Both the position numbers and the translations under genes were made by a program. 64,000 bases of DNA from Ambrosia x helenae (taxonomy: Eukaryota; Streptophyta; Magnoliopsida; Asterales; Asteraceae). The DNA lies in assembly GCA_030844895.1 (NCBI GenBank), contig CM061226.1, positions 100,832,187 through 100,896,186 on the forward strand. The letters are read 5' to 3'. The notes below the pieces were generated by a model that made no database searches, had not been told where the DNA came from, and was given only the letters and a program-made list of their open reading frames with translations. Positions 9,704 to 18,126 of the stretch are shown piece after piece. Every line of letters begins with the position of its first letter. Within the stretch, counting starts at the first letter, position 1.

Positions 9704-10678
9704 TTTCACCCCCATTTTTTAAAAGGCCATAACTTTTTCATACGACTTTTTTTTTTTAAATTACACCATAAAAACAAGCTTTTCATCCTCTTTCATTTCC
9801 ATACTATATTGCTATACTTTTTTTTGTTGGGTTGATAACTTGCGTTTTATTAAGGGTATACTTGTGTTTTATAAACGCAAGTTATACCTGGTAAGACGAC
9901 CTGATCAAACGCAAGTTATAAATGATAAAACGCAAGTTATACATGCTAAAAACGCAAGTAAGTAATATCAAGTTTTTACATTTAGACGCAAGTTATTATT
10001 GTTTAAACGCAAGTAGGTAATATCAAGTTTTTACATACATATCAAGTTTATTATTGTTTAGTAGTCTTTTGAGAAATAACAGAGTAGAAACACAACAACT
10101 ATTACACAAGTCATTCCAATAACTGTTTGGTTCAATGTGAAACCTCTCGTAGCATCTACACTGACTACGTCATCAGCCCCTCCCCGAGCACCTCATGTGT
10201 AGAACAGTTTAATGGCATGTTGTTATCGCAGCAGTGTTGTAGATAAACAAATCATCAGATAACCCCTAAATCAGCCTAGGAGACACACACAACCTGAAAG
10301 ATTAGTGACAAAAGCATAGAATTTTTAAGAAACTTGGTTGATTGCTGTCATGGTTTGGTTTTCATAAACTATTATTTTGGAACTTTTATTATGCCTAAAA
10401 CGTTTTTTTTTTTTTTTTTTTTTTTTAGTTTGGAACTTTGGTTATGCCTAAAAAAACTATTATTACATTCAGAATGTTTAAACGCAAAGAATAATATCAA
10501 GTGTTTACATTTAGATGCAAGTACTATCAACCCAACAATTTTTTTTTTTTAAAAGTATAGCAATATGGTATGCAACTGAAAGAGGATAAAATGCTTGTTT
10601 TTATGGTGTGTTTTTTTTTTAAAAATAATAATAATGTCGTATGAAAAAGTTTTGGACGTTAAAAAAATGGGGGTGGAA
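9704..10678. mobile_element. Non-autonomous DNA transposon with about 140-bp terminal inverted repeats
   Basis: The left arm (about 9704-9850: TTCACCCCCAT, ACTTTTTCATACGAC, ACACCATAAAAACAAGC, ATTGCTATAC, GTTGGGTTGAT) returns in the same order on the opposite strand at about 10515-10678. The middle holds seven or eight copies of ACGCAAGT in both orientations and no transposase. A related element with the same arm motifs is at 60636-61096. I could not identify a convincing target duplication, so the superfamily is open (MULE-like is a guess from the long arms). Confidence 0.65.
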
Positions 10679-10924
10679 CTCAACCATTGTGGGTTATACC
10701 TATTTTGCCCTTCTCTTTCTCTTTTAGAAACTCAACGTATATTTTCCCCTTTTAATCTCATCCATTGATTTATTTTGATCAACGGCTCAAAATACTTCTT
10801 ATACTTTGTACGGTAAACTACTTTTTACACTAAACTTTCTATAAATTTATATATCCATATTAACGGTGTAAAACTTTTATATAAATTAGGAGTTGACAAT
10901 TAGTTTAACGAACATGACATTCTA

Positions 10925-11009
10925 GGGGGATTGCAAATATGAAAACATGAGCCATTGATTTTGAAAATGAAATGTGAAGATTAAATGGGGGATTGCAAAT
11001 ATGAAAACA
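10925..11009 (+). repeat. Short direct repeat
   Basis: The phrase gggggattgcaaatatgaaa occurs at 10925 and again at about 10986. It is probably a local duplication; no gene is involved. Confidence 0.6.
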
Positions 11010-11084
11010 TTTATGTGAGATTTGGAAGGAAATGTATTGCGGTAAAGTTGTCTTTCTCTCTCTTATGTGCATGGCATATGCATT

Positions 11085-11215
11085 TTCCCCCACGATTTTT
11101 AAAAGTTAATAACTTTCTTATACGACATTTTTTAATAAATTACACTAAATTAATGAACGTTTTATTGCATTTCCAACGAGCACCATAGTAATATACAGAA
11201 AATGAAAAAAATAAT
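11085..11215. mobile_element. Degenerate single arm related to the 9704 and 60636 transposons
   Basis: It shares the run CCCCCAC..TTTTTAAAAGT, TAACTTTCTTATACGACAT, ATTACAC and CACCATAGTAATATAC with the arms of the other two elements. A second arm was not found, so it is likely a fragment. Poly-A rich DNA with acacaatg phrases follows (11280-11350), as in the interior of the 60636 element. Confidence 0.4.
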
Positions 11216-11798
11216 AAAACGACTTTTTTAGTTGGTGTTGTTCATGCAGAAAAAAACACTACGTACTGATTTGTAAAAAAAAAACATAAATCTGTAGCAG
11301 AAAAAAAAACACAATGTGTTATTTTATATGTCCATTGTGTTATTTTTGTCTATTTATTTTGTTTTTTTGTTCCAGTTTTGATTATTGCGTTTTTTTTCTG
11401 CAGATCATGTTTTTTCTCTAAATACAGTGTATATGATTTCATTGGCTTTCATCACTTTTATTTGTCCTCTCCCTTTCTCGCCAGCTATACTACTCACGCC
11501 TAGTGGCGAAGCTTGGTTTCGGAATCGGTGGGGGCTGTACTCAATTTTTTTTTATTGGTAGTGGCAAATCGGTGGGGGCCGAACTCAACCCGTACTCAAT
11601 TTACCTATGAAAATCGTAAATTTATACTACTACGTCAAAAAACAGGGGGGGCCAAGGCCACCCTGGCCCTTCTTATCCTTCGTCTCTGCTCACACCCCGC
11701 CTTATCACCCAAAAAAAAAATTACCGTAAAAAAGTTAGAAAATTAATAACTTATGTTCAAGAACACCGAAGGTATTTATTGGAGAGATGCATATTTTG

Positions 11799-12113
11799 CA
11801 TTGTTTTGAAAACCGGACCGGACCGGCCGGTCGGACCGGTCGGACCGGGCTCCGGGGCCTGGACCGGTCCGGTTCGGATAGTCGGACCGTTTTTGCAGCG
11901 AACCGGGGTTGAACCGGTGAACCGGCCGGTCGGACCGGAAACCCGGCCGGTCGGACCGGAAACCGGACCGGTCGGACCGGATTTTTTAATTTTTTTTAAT
12001 TTTTTTTTGTTTTTTGGGCCGGTTCGTCGAACCGGTCGAACCGGTCGGACCGGTCGAACCGGTGAACCGGCCGGGGGTCCGGTTCGACGTCCGGTCCGGT
12101 TCTGAAAACCTTG
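11799..12113. mobile_element. hAT-like MITE made almost entirely of CCGG-type repeats
   Basis: 315 bp flanked by a perfect 8-bp duplication ATATTTTG (11791-11798 and 12114-12121), the hAT hallmark. The ends are inverted repeats: CATTGTTTTGAAAACCGG on the left and, read inward from the right, CAAGGTTTTCAGAACCGG. Inside are permutations of ACCGG/GGTCGGACC on both strands around a short T-rich centre. It carries no coding capacity; long frames through it are artefacts of the repeat. It ends about 137 bp upstream of the MIR166 TATA box. Confidence 0.88.
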
Positions 12114-12250
12114 ATATTTTGTCTTGCAGAGTGGGCGGGTGTTTGTTGGTTTGGCTTTATGACTCTAGTTGTCCTTTTATGCCACCACTATTCTTTATTT
12201 ATCATCTCTTTCCCACCTATACCATCGCCATTTCTACCCATCTCTCTCTC

Positions 12251-12258
12251 TATAAAAA
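12251..12258 (+). promoter_or_regulatory. TATA box of the MIR166 gene
   Basis: TATAAAAA directly follows a CT-rich tract (12240-12250), the usual pyrimidine-patch context of plant promoters. A start site 25-35 bp downstream would be near 12280-12290, just before the microRNA hairpin, which implies a very short 5' leader. Confidence 0.6.
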
Positions 12259-12317
12259 GTACTGCACCCAAAAGATGAACAACAAAGAATTCAAGCAGAA
12301 AGCTCTTTCTTTTGAGG

Positions 12318-12338
12318 GGAATGTTGTCTGGCTCGAGG
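12318..12338 (+). ncRNA. miR166* (5' arm, 21 nt)
   Basis: Passenger strand position, defined by pairing with the mature strand and the expected 2-nt 3' overhangs. It matches the common plant miR166 star form. Confidence 0.85.
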
Positions 12339-12484
12339 CCACTAGAAACACTAGATATTTCTCTCTATATATACATATATACATCATAGTCAACGGAACC
12401 ATTGTTTATTATCTTCGTTAACATACCATGTTTATGAATTCGGTTGTATGATTACTACTAGGAGAAACTATTGATCTGGTGTCG

Positions 12485-12505
12485 TCGGACCAGGCTTCAT
12501 TCCCC
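12485..12505 (+). ncRNA. Mature miR166 (3' arm, 21 nt)
   Basis: Begins with U in RNA, as expected for AGO1/AGO10 loading, and is identical to the canonical land-plant miR166 sequence as I know it. Confidence 0.92.
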
Positions 12506-12525
12506 CCAATTGTGGCTTCTTGTGC

Positions 12526-13833
12526 TCTAAAAGAATCATATTTTTCTTGAACCTACATGTTTGCGTCATCGGTTTTTAAGGTGGGTTTGTGATTTCTTAA
12601 TATTTATACGTTTTTCTATACTTGTTTTAATGTTTTTCATTTTTTTTATAAGAATGGACATTAATTTTTATTAACACATAACCGTGAAAAAAAATATTTT
12701 TCACTCTCTTTTTTAACGACAAAGTATTGTATCAAATCTAGCAAGCAACTAGAAATAGTTTTAACTAGCTAATTACAATTGTAAAGTAAAAGATGTTATC
12801 CATTTATCAAATATGAACGAGTTCGCCTTAATCTTGTCAAAGATATTATCCATTCATCCAACCTCGTTTTGATGTTATTAGAAAATTCTCATTTCTCCCC
12901 ATTCACAAAAATGATAATGTGACTAAACCTTAATGTTTTTTAATCCTTTTTTTCTTTTTTTTCTTTTGGGGGTGATTGACATATGAAGGAGAAGATGGGT
13001 GTAATGATGATAAATCTTGTTTGACTCGAGTTTAACTCTGCCAAATACACAGAAAACAGAATCCTAAAAAAAGGTTTTCTAATTATTGCTACTCTACAAG
13101 TATATAAACACTGATTTTGCCATCATGATGATGGCCTTCAAGAATCTAAGTTACTTTGCCTTTATATCTCTTTTGACTTTAACTATTATCATCATTACCT
13201 TATGATTGACATGGATCTAGGGTTTTTATTTTTGCATGCATATTAGTAACAATTAACTAACCAATAAGGATTTCATATGTTTAGATTTTGGTATTCATGT
13301 CATTGCTATTAAGAAACCAATGACTTATTTTGGTGTTTTTTTTTTTTTAACGGTAAAACGATTTATATATATTTTGGTATTCTTTCTAGGTTGTTCTGTT
13401 TTCATTTTATTGTTTTTCCTAGCTTTATATTTCATAGATTAAAAGCATGAATGTCTGTGAAGTCAAGAGACTGGCCGGCTGGCCTTTTGAATAGTAAGTG
13501 ATGGACAGCTTTTGCCTTGGGGAAAGAGTGAAAGAGGTCACAGTATTTTTGATAGATGTAATTAAAATTAAATAGAGAAAGTAACCTCCATATATGAATT
13601 CTTTCACTAATTAATGTTAGGGGTTACTTTACTGGTTTACTTCACTGAATTACTTTTTTCGAGGCAGCATCTAACTAATTCACTTCACTGAAATTTTTAT
13701 TTTTTAGTTTTTTTTAATTACCGTTTGAAGTTAAAGAACCGTTTGTAAAACTTAAAAAATTAAATCGTTCCATTAAAATTAAAATTTTTTTTACAAGAAA
13801 CATCAACTAAAATAAACATACAAACGCTTCATT
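12526..13833. other. AT-rich region downstream of MIR166, no gene recognised
   Basis: It may include the 3' part of the primary MIR166 transcript. No ORF with recognisable signature and no clear transposon ends. Confidence 0.5.
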
Positions 13834-15250
13834 CTACTCGTCGCCTTCACCATCCTTGTCGCCTTCAACCCAATAATGGTCCCAATCGTATTTCGCTGCG
13901 ATTTCTTCTTTACGTTTCAAAACCAACTCCAAAGATTTACCTTTGAGGTGGTCGTGCAGTTTTGAATACATATTCAAGTCGTCATATTGCCTCAGTCTCA
14001 ACAAATCGTGTTGTTCCACTAAAAACGCTAAAGTTTTTTTCTCCTTGTTGAGATTGTAGAGTGACTAACTGGTTCAGTTTCTCTTCTTTCATCGCTCGGT
14101 ATGACCCAAATTCGTCAACCCAGAATGATTTGCTTGAAGACTCGGCGGCGGCCTTCTTATTTTTTCGTTTGTGCCTTGTTGGGTTGGTATCTTCATTGAG
14201 ATCCGGCATGGCTAGTGGGGGTGGTCTCGTCCGGTGTGGAAAAGGCAGTCGCCTAATAGTTTCCGCTTTCCGAAGACTTCCGTCTCTTGTCGGAATGACT
14301 ATCGGACGGTTCTTCACCCATCAACACTTGCTTTTTCCACTTGTCGTGATCTTTTACAATCTCTTATGCCGCTTGATGATTGAAACCGGAAGGATGACTT
14401 TTTCTGTAATCGTTCAACGCCGTTTGCATGACGTTTAGATCACTACATCCACTCTTTCGTAGGCGCTCCTATATAATTAAATAAAAACGTAAATTAAATA
14501 TAATTTACAAAAATTTGTATAATTATATAAACCGATAAGTTAAATATATCATAATTGTTGCCGCTTGTTGATGAAGGCCATTGAACGCATTCATTTGTGG
14601 GTTCATGGCGGTCCATTTAGAAGTAATTTGATCAACTGTTCGGGTGGATCCTCCCAACAGTGCCGCATAATGTTTTTGGACCGCCTTCCAAAAACTTCAC
14701 TTGCTTCTTTGGTTACTCTTCTCCCTGTTCTCCGACACATAGCACCAAGCTTTTGCCAAAGCAACCTCTTGTGCCGTATTCCACTTCACAGCTTTTGTTC
14801 GCCTTGCATATTTCTTTTTCCCCCTACATCAACTTCTACAACTTGATCTTCAACTTCAACTTCAAGCGCCTCCTCCACTTCATCGCCTAATTCTTCATCT
14901 CCATGTTCTTGCAACTGTGTCTCTGGCATAGTTTCTTCCGCGTCATCGTCATGTATGTTGAGCTCGAAGTCGTCTAGTTGGGATGGTGTTAATTGGGGCG
15001 GCGTAAAATATTGTGGATACAAAATGGGTTGTTGGCTTTGTGGGAATTGTTGGAATTGTGGGTATTATGAGTAAAACGGTTGTTGTTGTTGTTGGGGTTG
15101 GGTTTGTGGAAAATTGATCACGGGCCTATAGCCTTCAACCGTACCCAATGTCGAACCCGAACCTCTGCCTCGACTACTAGAACCCCCAACTTTAGATTTT
15201 GAACTTCCCCTTCCACCATTCGAAACACTCTTTGATTTCCTTGGATCCAT
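13834..15250 (-). pseudogene. Decayed PIF/Harbinger ORF1-type (Myb/SANT-like) gene
   Basis: Minus-strand frames read in order a Ser/Gly-rich start (MDPRKSK..., 15250), a Gln-rich stretch, an acidic linker (15022-14790), a trihelix/SANT-like part with GGSTRTVDQITSKWTAMNP and MNAFNG (about 14700-14570), and a C-terminal part with DLNEDTNP, HKRKNKKA and AMKEEKLNQL (14320-13834). The set is typical of the Myb/SANT-like proteins that accompany PIF/Harbinger transposases in plants. Frame changes and stops separate the parts. An AT-rich block at 14465-14560 ending ATAG on the minus strand looks like an old intron whose donor has been lost. No transposase was found beside it. Confidence 0.65.
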
Positions 15251-15753
15251 TTGTGTTGTTTGTGTTTTAGTTAATCTAGTTGTTTATTTGTGTTTTTTTT
15301 TTATTTAAATCGTCCCCATTTTTTTGAAAATAACGGTAAAAAAATTGTTACCATTTTATATTAAATTAATTCAAACGGTCAAAAAATAATAAAATAAATA
15401 CTAAAATTCGACCGTTGCAATTATTATTAATAGTTACCAGCTCGTTAACTAGAACCAACAAATGGTTCACGAGACCCCTACCAGCACTAGTGATGACGGT
15501 GTTACCGTGCTGATAGTGTGATATCCGTGAGCTTTTCTGGTGTCGCCCCCTCCTCCATTATGAACCCTAGAATTTGCAATTACAGTGTACTGGTTTGAAT
15601 GATTTGATTTGATTGCCTTGGATGCTGCATGATTTTGTCTTCATCAACACAGGTGTCACTAGCAAAGCACATGGCTTAGTACATACAAGTTACAACTAAT
15701 AATACAAGAATGAGTTATGTATGAAGTAATCTTAAATTCTTAATTAGTGATTT
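15251..15753. other. AT-rich intergenic DNA, no gene
   Basis: Probably the 5' flank of the decayed ORF1 gene. An imperfect inverted pair (cagcac...gtgctg near 15482-15515) is the only structure noted. Confidence 0.45.
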
Positions 15754-16227
15754 AGTGTTATTGAGTTAGCCGGGCCAATTAGGACAGGTTGTTTTCCATG
15801 TGAGGGACCTGTTTAATTTACACAACTCGGCATTCAATGGACGAAGACCTAGGAAAGCTTTCTACGCGGTAGTTCTGACTGCAATATGGAGCGTCTGGAA
15901 GGCAAGAAATGCGGCTCGTTTCAGTCAAAAACAGGTCTCGGCACAACAAATCGTCGACGAAGTGAAGGTGATGAGTTTTTTATGGGTTAAAAACCGGGCA
16001 AAAATGCTGAATATGACATGGGAAGATTGGCGGATATTCGACACAACAAGGATGGGATAGTCAATTTACAGCTTAGTTCCTTTCTGTTTAATGTTATTAT
16101 CATGTATGTTTTCTGTTTTAACGGGATAGTTGTATTCGGGTACTTGTTTTCGGTGCTAGTGTCTTGCTAGTACTTCGGAATAAAGTTTGGTTGGCCGTTC
16201 AAAAAAAAAAGTGTTATTGAGTTAGCC
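15754..16227 (+). mobile_element. 5'-truncated LINE (non-LTR retrotransposon) with target duplications
   Basis: Element 15772-16210. A 17-bp direct repeat gtgttattgagttagcc flanks it (15755-15771 and 16211-16227). It ends in an A tail after TTGGCCGTTC. Its coding end is at 15773-16060. Poly-A, a long target duplication and heavy 5' truncation are the marks of target-primed reverse transcription. The same 3' tail ends the SINE at 62863-63084. Confidence 0.9.
15773..16060 (+). pseudogene. C-terminal fragment of a LINE ORF2 protein
   Basis: About 95 codons with the pattern TAIWSVWKARNAARF and VKVMSFLWVKNRAK, as at the extreme C-terminus of plant L1-type ORF2 proteins (after the RT and zinc-binding region). 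It has no start codon of its own because the insertion begins inside the gene; the stop at 16058-16060 is probably the original one. Confidence 0.75.
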
Positions 16228-16453
16228 AAATTTTTTTTAACTAATAAAAAAAAAAAAAAACTAATAATGGTCTCACTTTAAGCACAGCCAAAAGGTCATC
16301 CCCGATTGATAGATCGATAAAAGTAATTACAAAAACAATGTTTTTCTTTTTCGTTTTAATTTATGGGAATCAAACAATGTTGGACATTGAAGTGAGTGTA
16401 GGAGAAGATATGGACCGGTACTAAAGCTTATGCATAGAGCGTTACAACCTTTA
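16228..16453. other. Intergenic DNA, nothing recognised
   Basis: A/T runs near 16231-16260, otherwise unremarkable sequence between the LINE and a MITE. Confidence 0.4.
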
Positions 16454-16752
16454 GACTAATGGGTATGGGGGCGGCATAGGGGTGGCATCCACTTGCCGGG
16501 CCTCTCTACACCACCCCCAGGGGCGGCATCATCCATGGGGCGGCACCAAAGGCATTTGGTTGCCGTTCAAGCCGGGCCAATTTATTGGTTTTTAATTGTT
16601 TTTTTATTATTTTTAATAATTCTGACCAATTAGGAGGCCCGTCATTATAGTGCACACCACCCCCTTAGAGGCCCATCATGAGAATGCATTTCCCCCCACT
16701 CCTACGTGGCGGCCCATCATGAAAATGCCACCTCTCTCCACACCTAGTAGTC
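16454..16752. mobile_element. Tourist-like (PIF/Harbinger) MITE, TTA target duplication
   Basis: 299 bp between two TTA triplets (16451-16453 and 16753-16755). The ends are imperfect inverted repeats: GACTAATGGGTATGGGG on the left against GACTACTAGGTGTGGAG from the right. The interior has GCGGCAT and GGCCCATCATGA phrases and an AT-rich centre. No coding capacity. Confidence 0.65.
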
Positions 16753-17133
16753 TTAGAGGTCTTCGTCTAAGAAGCCTAAAAGGTTTGAAACTACATACAA
16801 GAACACGATTCACTACTACATAGGTACCATAAAAATTAACATGCACGCATTTGTTCTGGAAAATATTCATCAGAATGTTATAGGTTCAGTTTAGTTACAC
16901 ATGCTTAGTAGCAAATGAAATCTATAGCAAAATCAAAAAATAAATATTTTAAATGATTACTAAAACTAGTTAAACAAAAAATCTAGCAAAAACACCAATA
17001 AATTCCATCACAGAATTGATATCAAAGGCAGTAGAAAAATTCAGAGTAAAGTACACACAAAATCCACACCTTCCAAACTTTTGTCATTTTTATACCTTCA
17101 CCATACGTTAAAAGCAAAAAATAAACCCCATCT

Positions 17134-17431
17134 AAGAGCATTCACATATGGTCCACTAAATGTATCTGAGTGTGTCTCTCAAATTATATGGAGTGGGTGT
17201 AAGTGGTTGTGAGTGGAGGAGAGGGAAAATATTTTGTGAAAAAACTGTTCACCCCTATAAATATTTTAATATTTTTGTAAGTGGTTGTGAGTGAAGAGGG
17301 AGAAAACGTAATGATGAAAGTATGAAAAAGTATTATTTGTTTAAGAAGAAGAGAGAAAGTTTTATGGTGAAATAGTAATTTTTAATGTAATTTGTTGGAG
17401 AGGATTTAATGAACCTAATGAGAATACTCTT
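17134..17431. mobile_element. Possible MITE with degenerate ends
   Basis: The left edge AAGAGCATTCACAT resembles the inverted right edge AAGAGTATTCTCATT, enclosing about 300 bp with the repeated phrase taagtggttgtgagtg (near 17200 and 17280). A target duplication is not clear. Confidence 0.4.
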
Positions 17432-17457
17432 TTCAAAGCCTAAGGTGTTACAAAGTG

Positions 17458-18057
17458 TGATGACGTGGGTAGCCTAAAGCAAACATAAATATACAACATT
17501 ACTAAACAAATGCTTAAAGGGTTGAAGCCTACAAGGCTTCGGACAACCAGGAGCATCCTAAGTCAAAAAGATGACTTGTCCCGTCATCTTTTTCATCGAT
17601 CAAGACAGATAAGCTGATGGAGTAACATCAGCCAACAGACTGCAGGTCCATAGCAGCCAGTTACCATTTGTGGGATGTCCTTTAGTTGCAACAAGGCTCA
17701 AGGCAAGATGCTTTCTCCTTAGGGAGATCCCCTTTCTCTATAAATCAGAGGCTGATTCCTCAGCTCTGGACACACCATCACAATCACTCTCACTTCACTC
17801 TTCTAATTCTTTTGGTCTTGCACGTGGAAGAATATTTCTCTCCACTCGGATCTCTAGAACTTCTATTTCTGGTTTCGAGTACATCTCAAACCAGAACCTT
17901 AAAGCATCTAAAACAAGAAAAATAACCTTGAACCTCCTTCTACGTTTGCAACGTAGAAGGACACCACGACCTGCGTTAGGCAAAGTGGAACCCTTGAACC
18001 CTTGAACCTCCCTTGTGACTCAGAACTATCGTTAGGCAGTTATTTGTTGTAGCAACA
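17458..18057 (+). repeat. 5' LTR of element B (600 bp)
   Basis: It begins TGATGACGTG and ends TTGTAGCAACA. The TATA box TATAAAT is at 17739-17745. A perfect hairpin (CCTTCTACGTT, loop TGC, AACGTAGAAGG) is at 17936-17960, 97 bp before the LTR end. Confidence 0.96.
17936..17960 (+). repeat. Perfect 11-3-11 hairpin in the LTR of element B
   Basis: Same geometry as the hairpin at 7897-7921 in element A but a different stem sequence. An identical copy is in the 3' LTR at 27567-27591. Confidence 0.85.
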
Positions 18058-18060
18058 AGT

Positions 18061-18079
18061 TGGCGCCCACCGTGGGGCT
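18061..18079 (+). other. Primer binding site, tRNA-Lys type
   Basis: TGGCGCCCACCGTGGGGCT lies 3 bp after the 5' LTR. It is the complement of the 3' end of plant tRNA-Lys(CUU), including its CCA, as I know that tRNA. It would prime minus-strand synthesis. Confidence 0.8.
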
Positions 18080-18126
18080 ACGCCATTGCCTTTACAAAAA
18101 TCAGTTGTGTAGCTCCAACTCTCTCC

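Larger units (their letters stand above)
12294..12525 (+). ncRNA. MIR166: MIR166 precursor hairpin
   Basis: Both arms are present. The 5' arm at 12318-12338 matches the miR166 star form (GGAATGTTGTCTGGC...), and the 3' arm at 12485-12505 matches mature miR166 (TCGGACCAGGCTTCATT...) at all 21 bases as I know the family sequence. The arms pair with the family's usual few mismatches. The stem extends below (AGCAGAAAGC against GCTTCTTGTGCT) and above (CCACTAG against CTGGTG). The loop is long, with about 146 nt between the two 21-mers. miR166 guides cleavage of class III HD-ZIP transcription factor mRNAs and so sets leaf polarity, meristem and vascular patterning. It would be transcribed by RNA polymerase II and cut by DCL1. 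It is the only conserved host gene I find here. Expression is not shown by sequence alone. Confidence 0.93.

Noticed and set aside
9840..10060. CRISPR-like array of acgcaagt words
   Set aside because: Spacing is irregular, words are 8 bp and occur in both orientations inside a plant DNA transposon; CRISPR does not apply.
11779..12105. Open frames on both strands through the ACCGG-rich block, with Gly/Pro/Val repeats
   Set aside because: They are a by-product of the short repeat inside the hAT-like MITE; no start context, domain or conservation.
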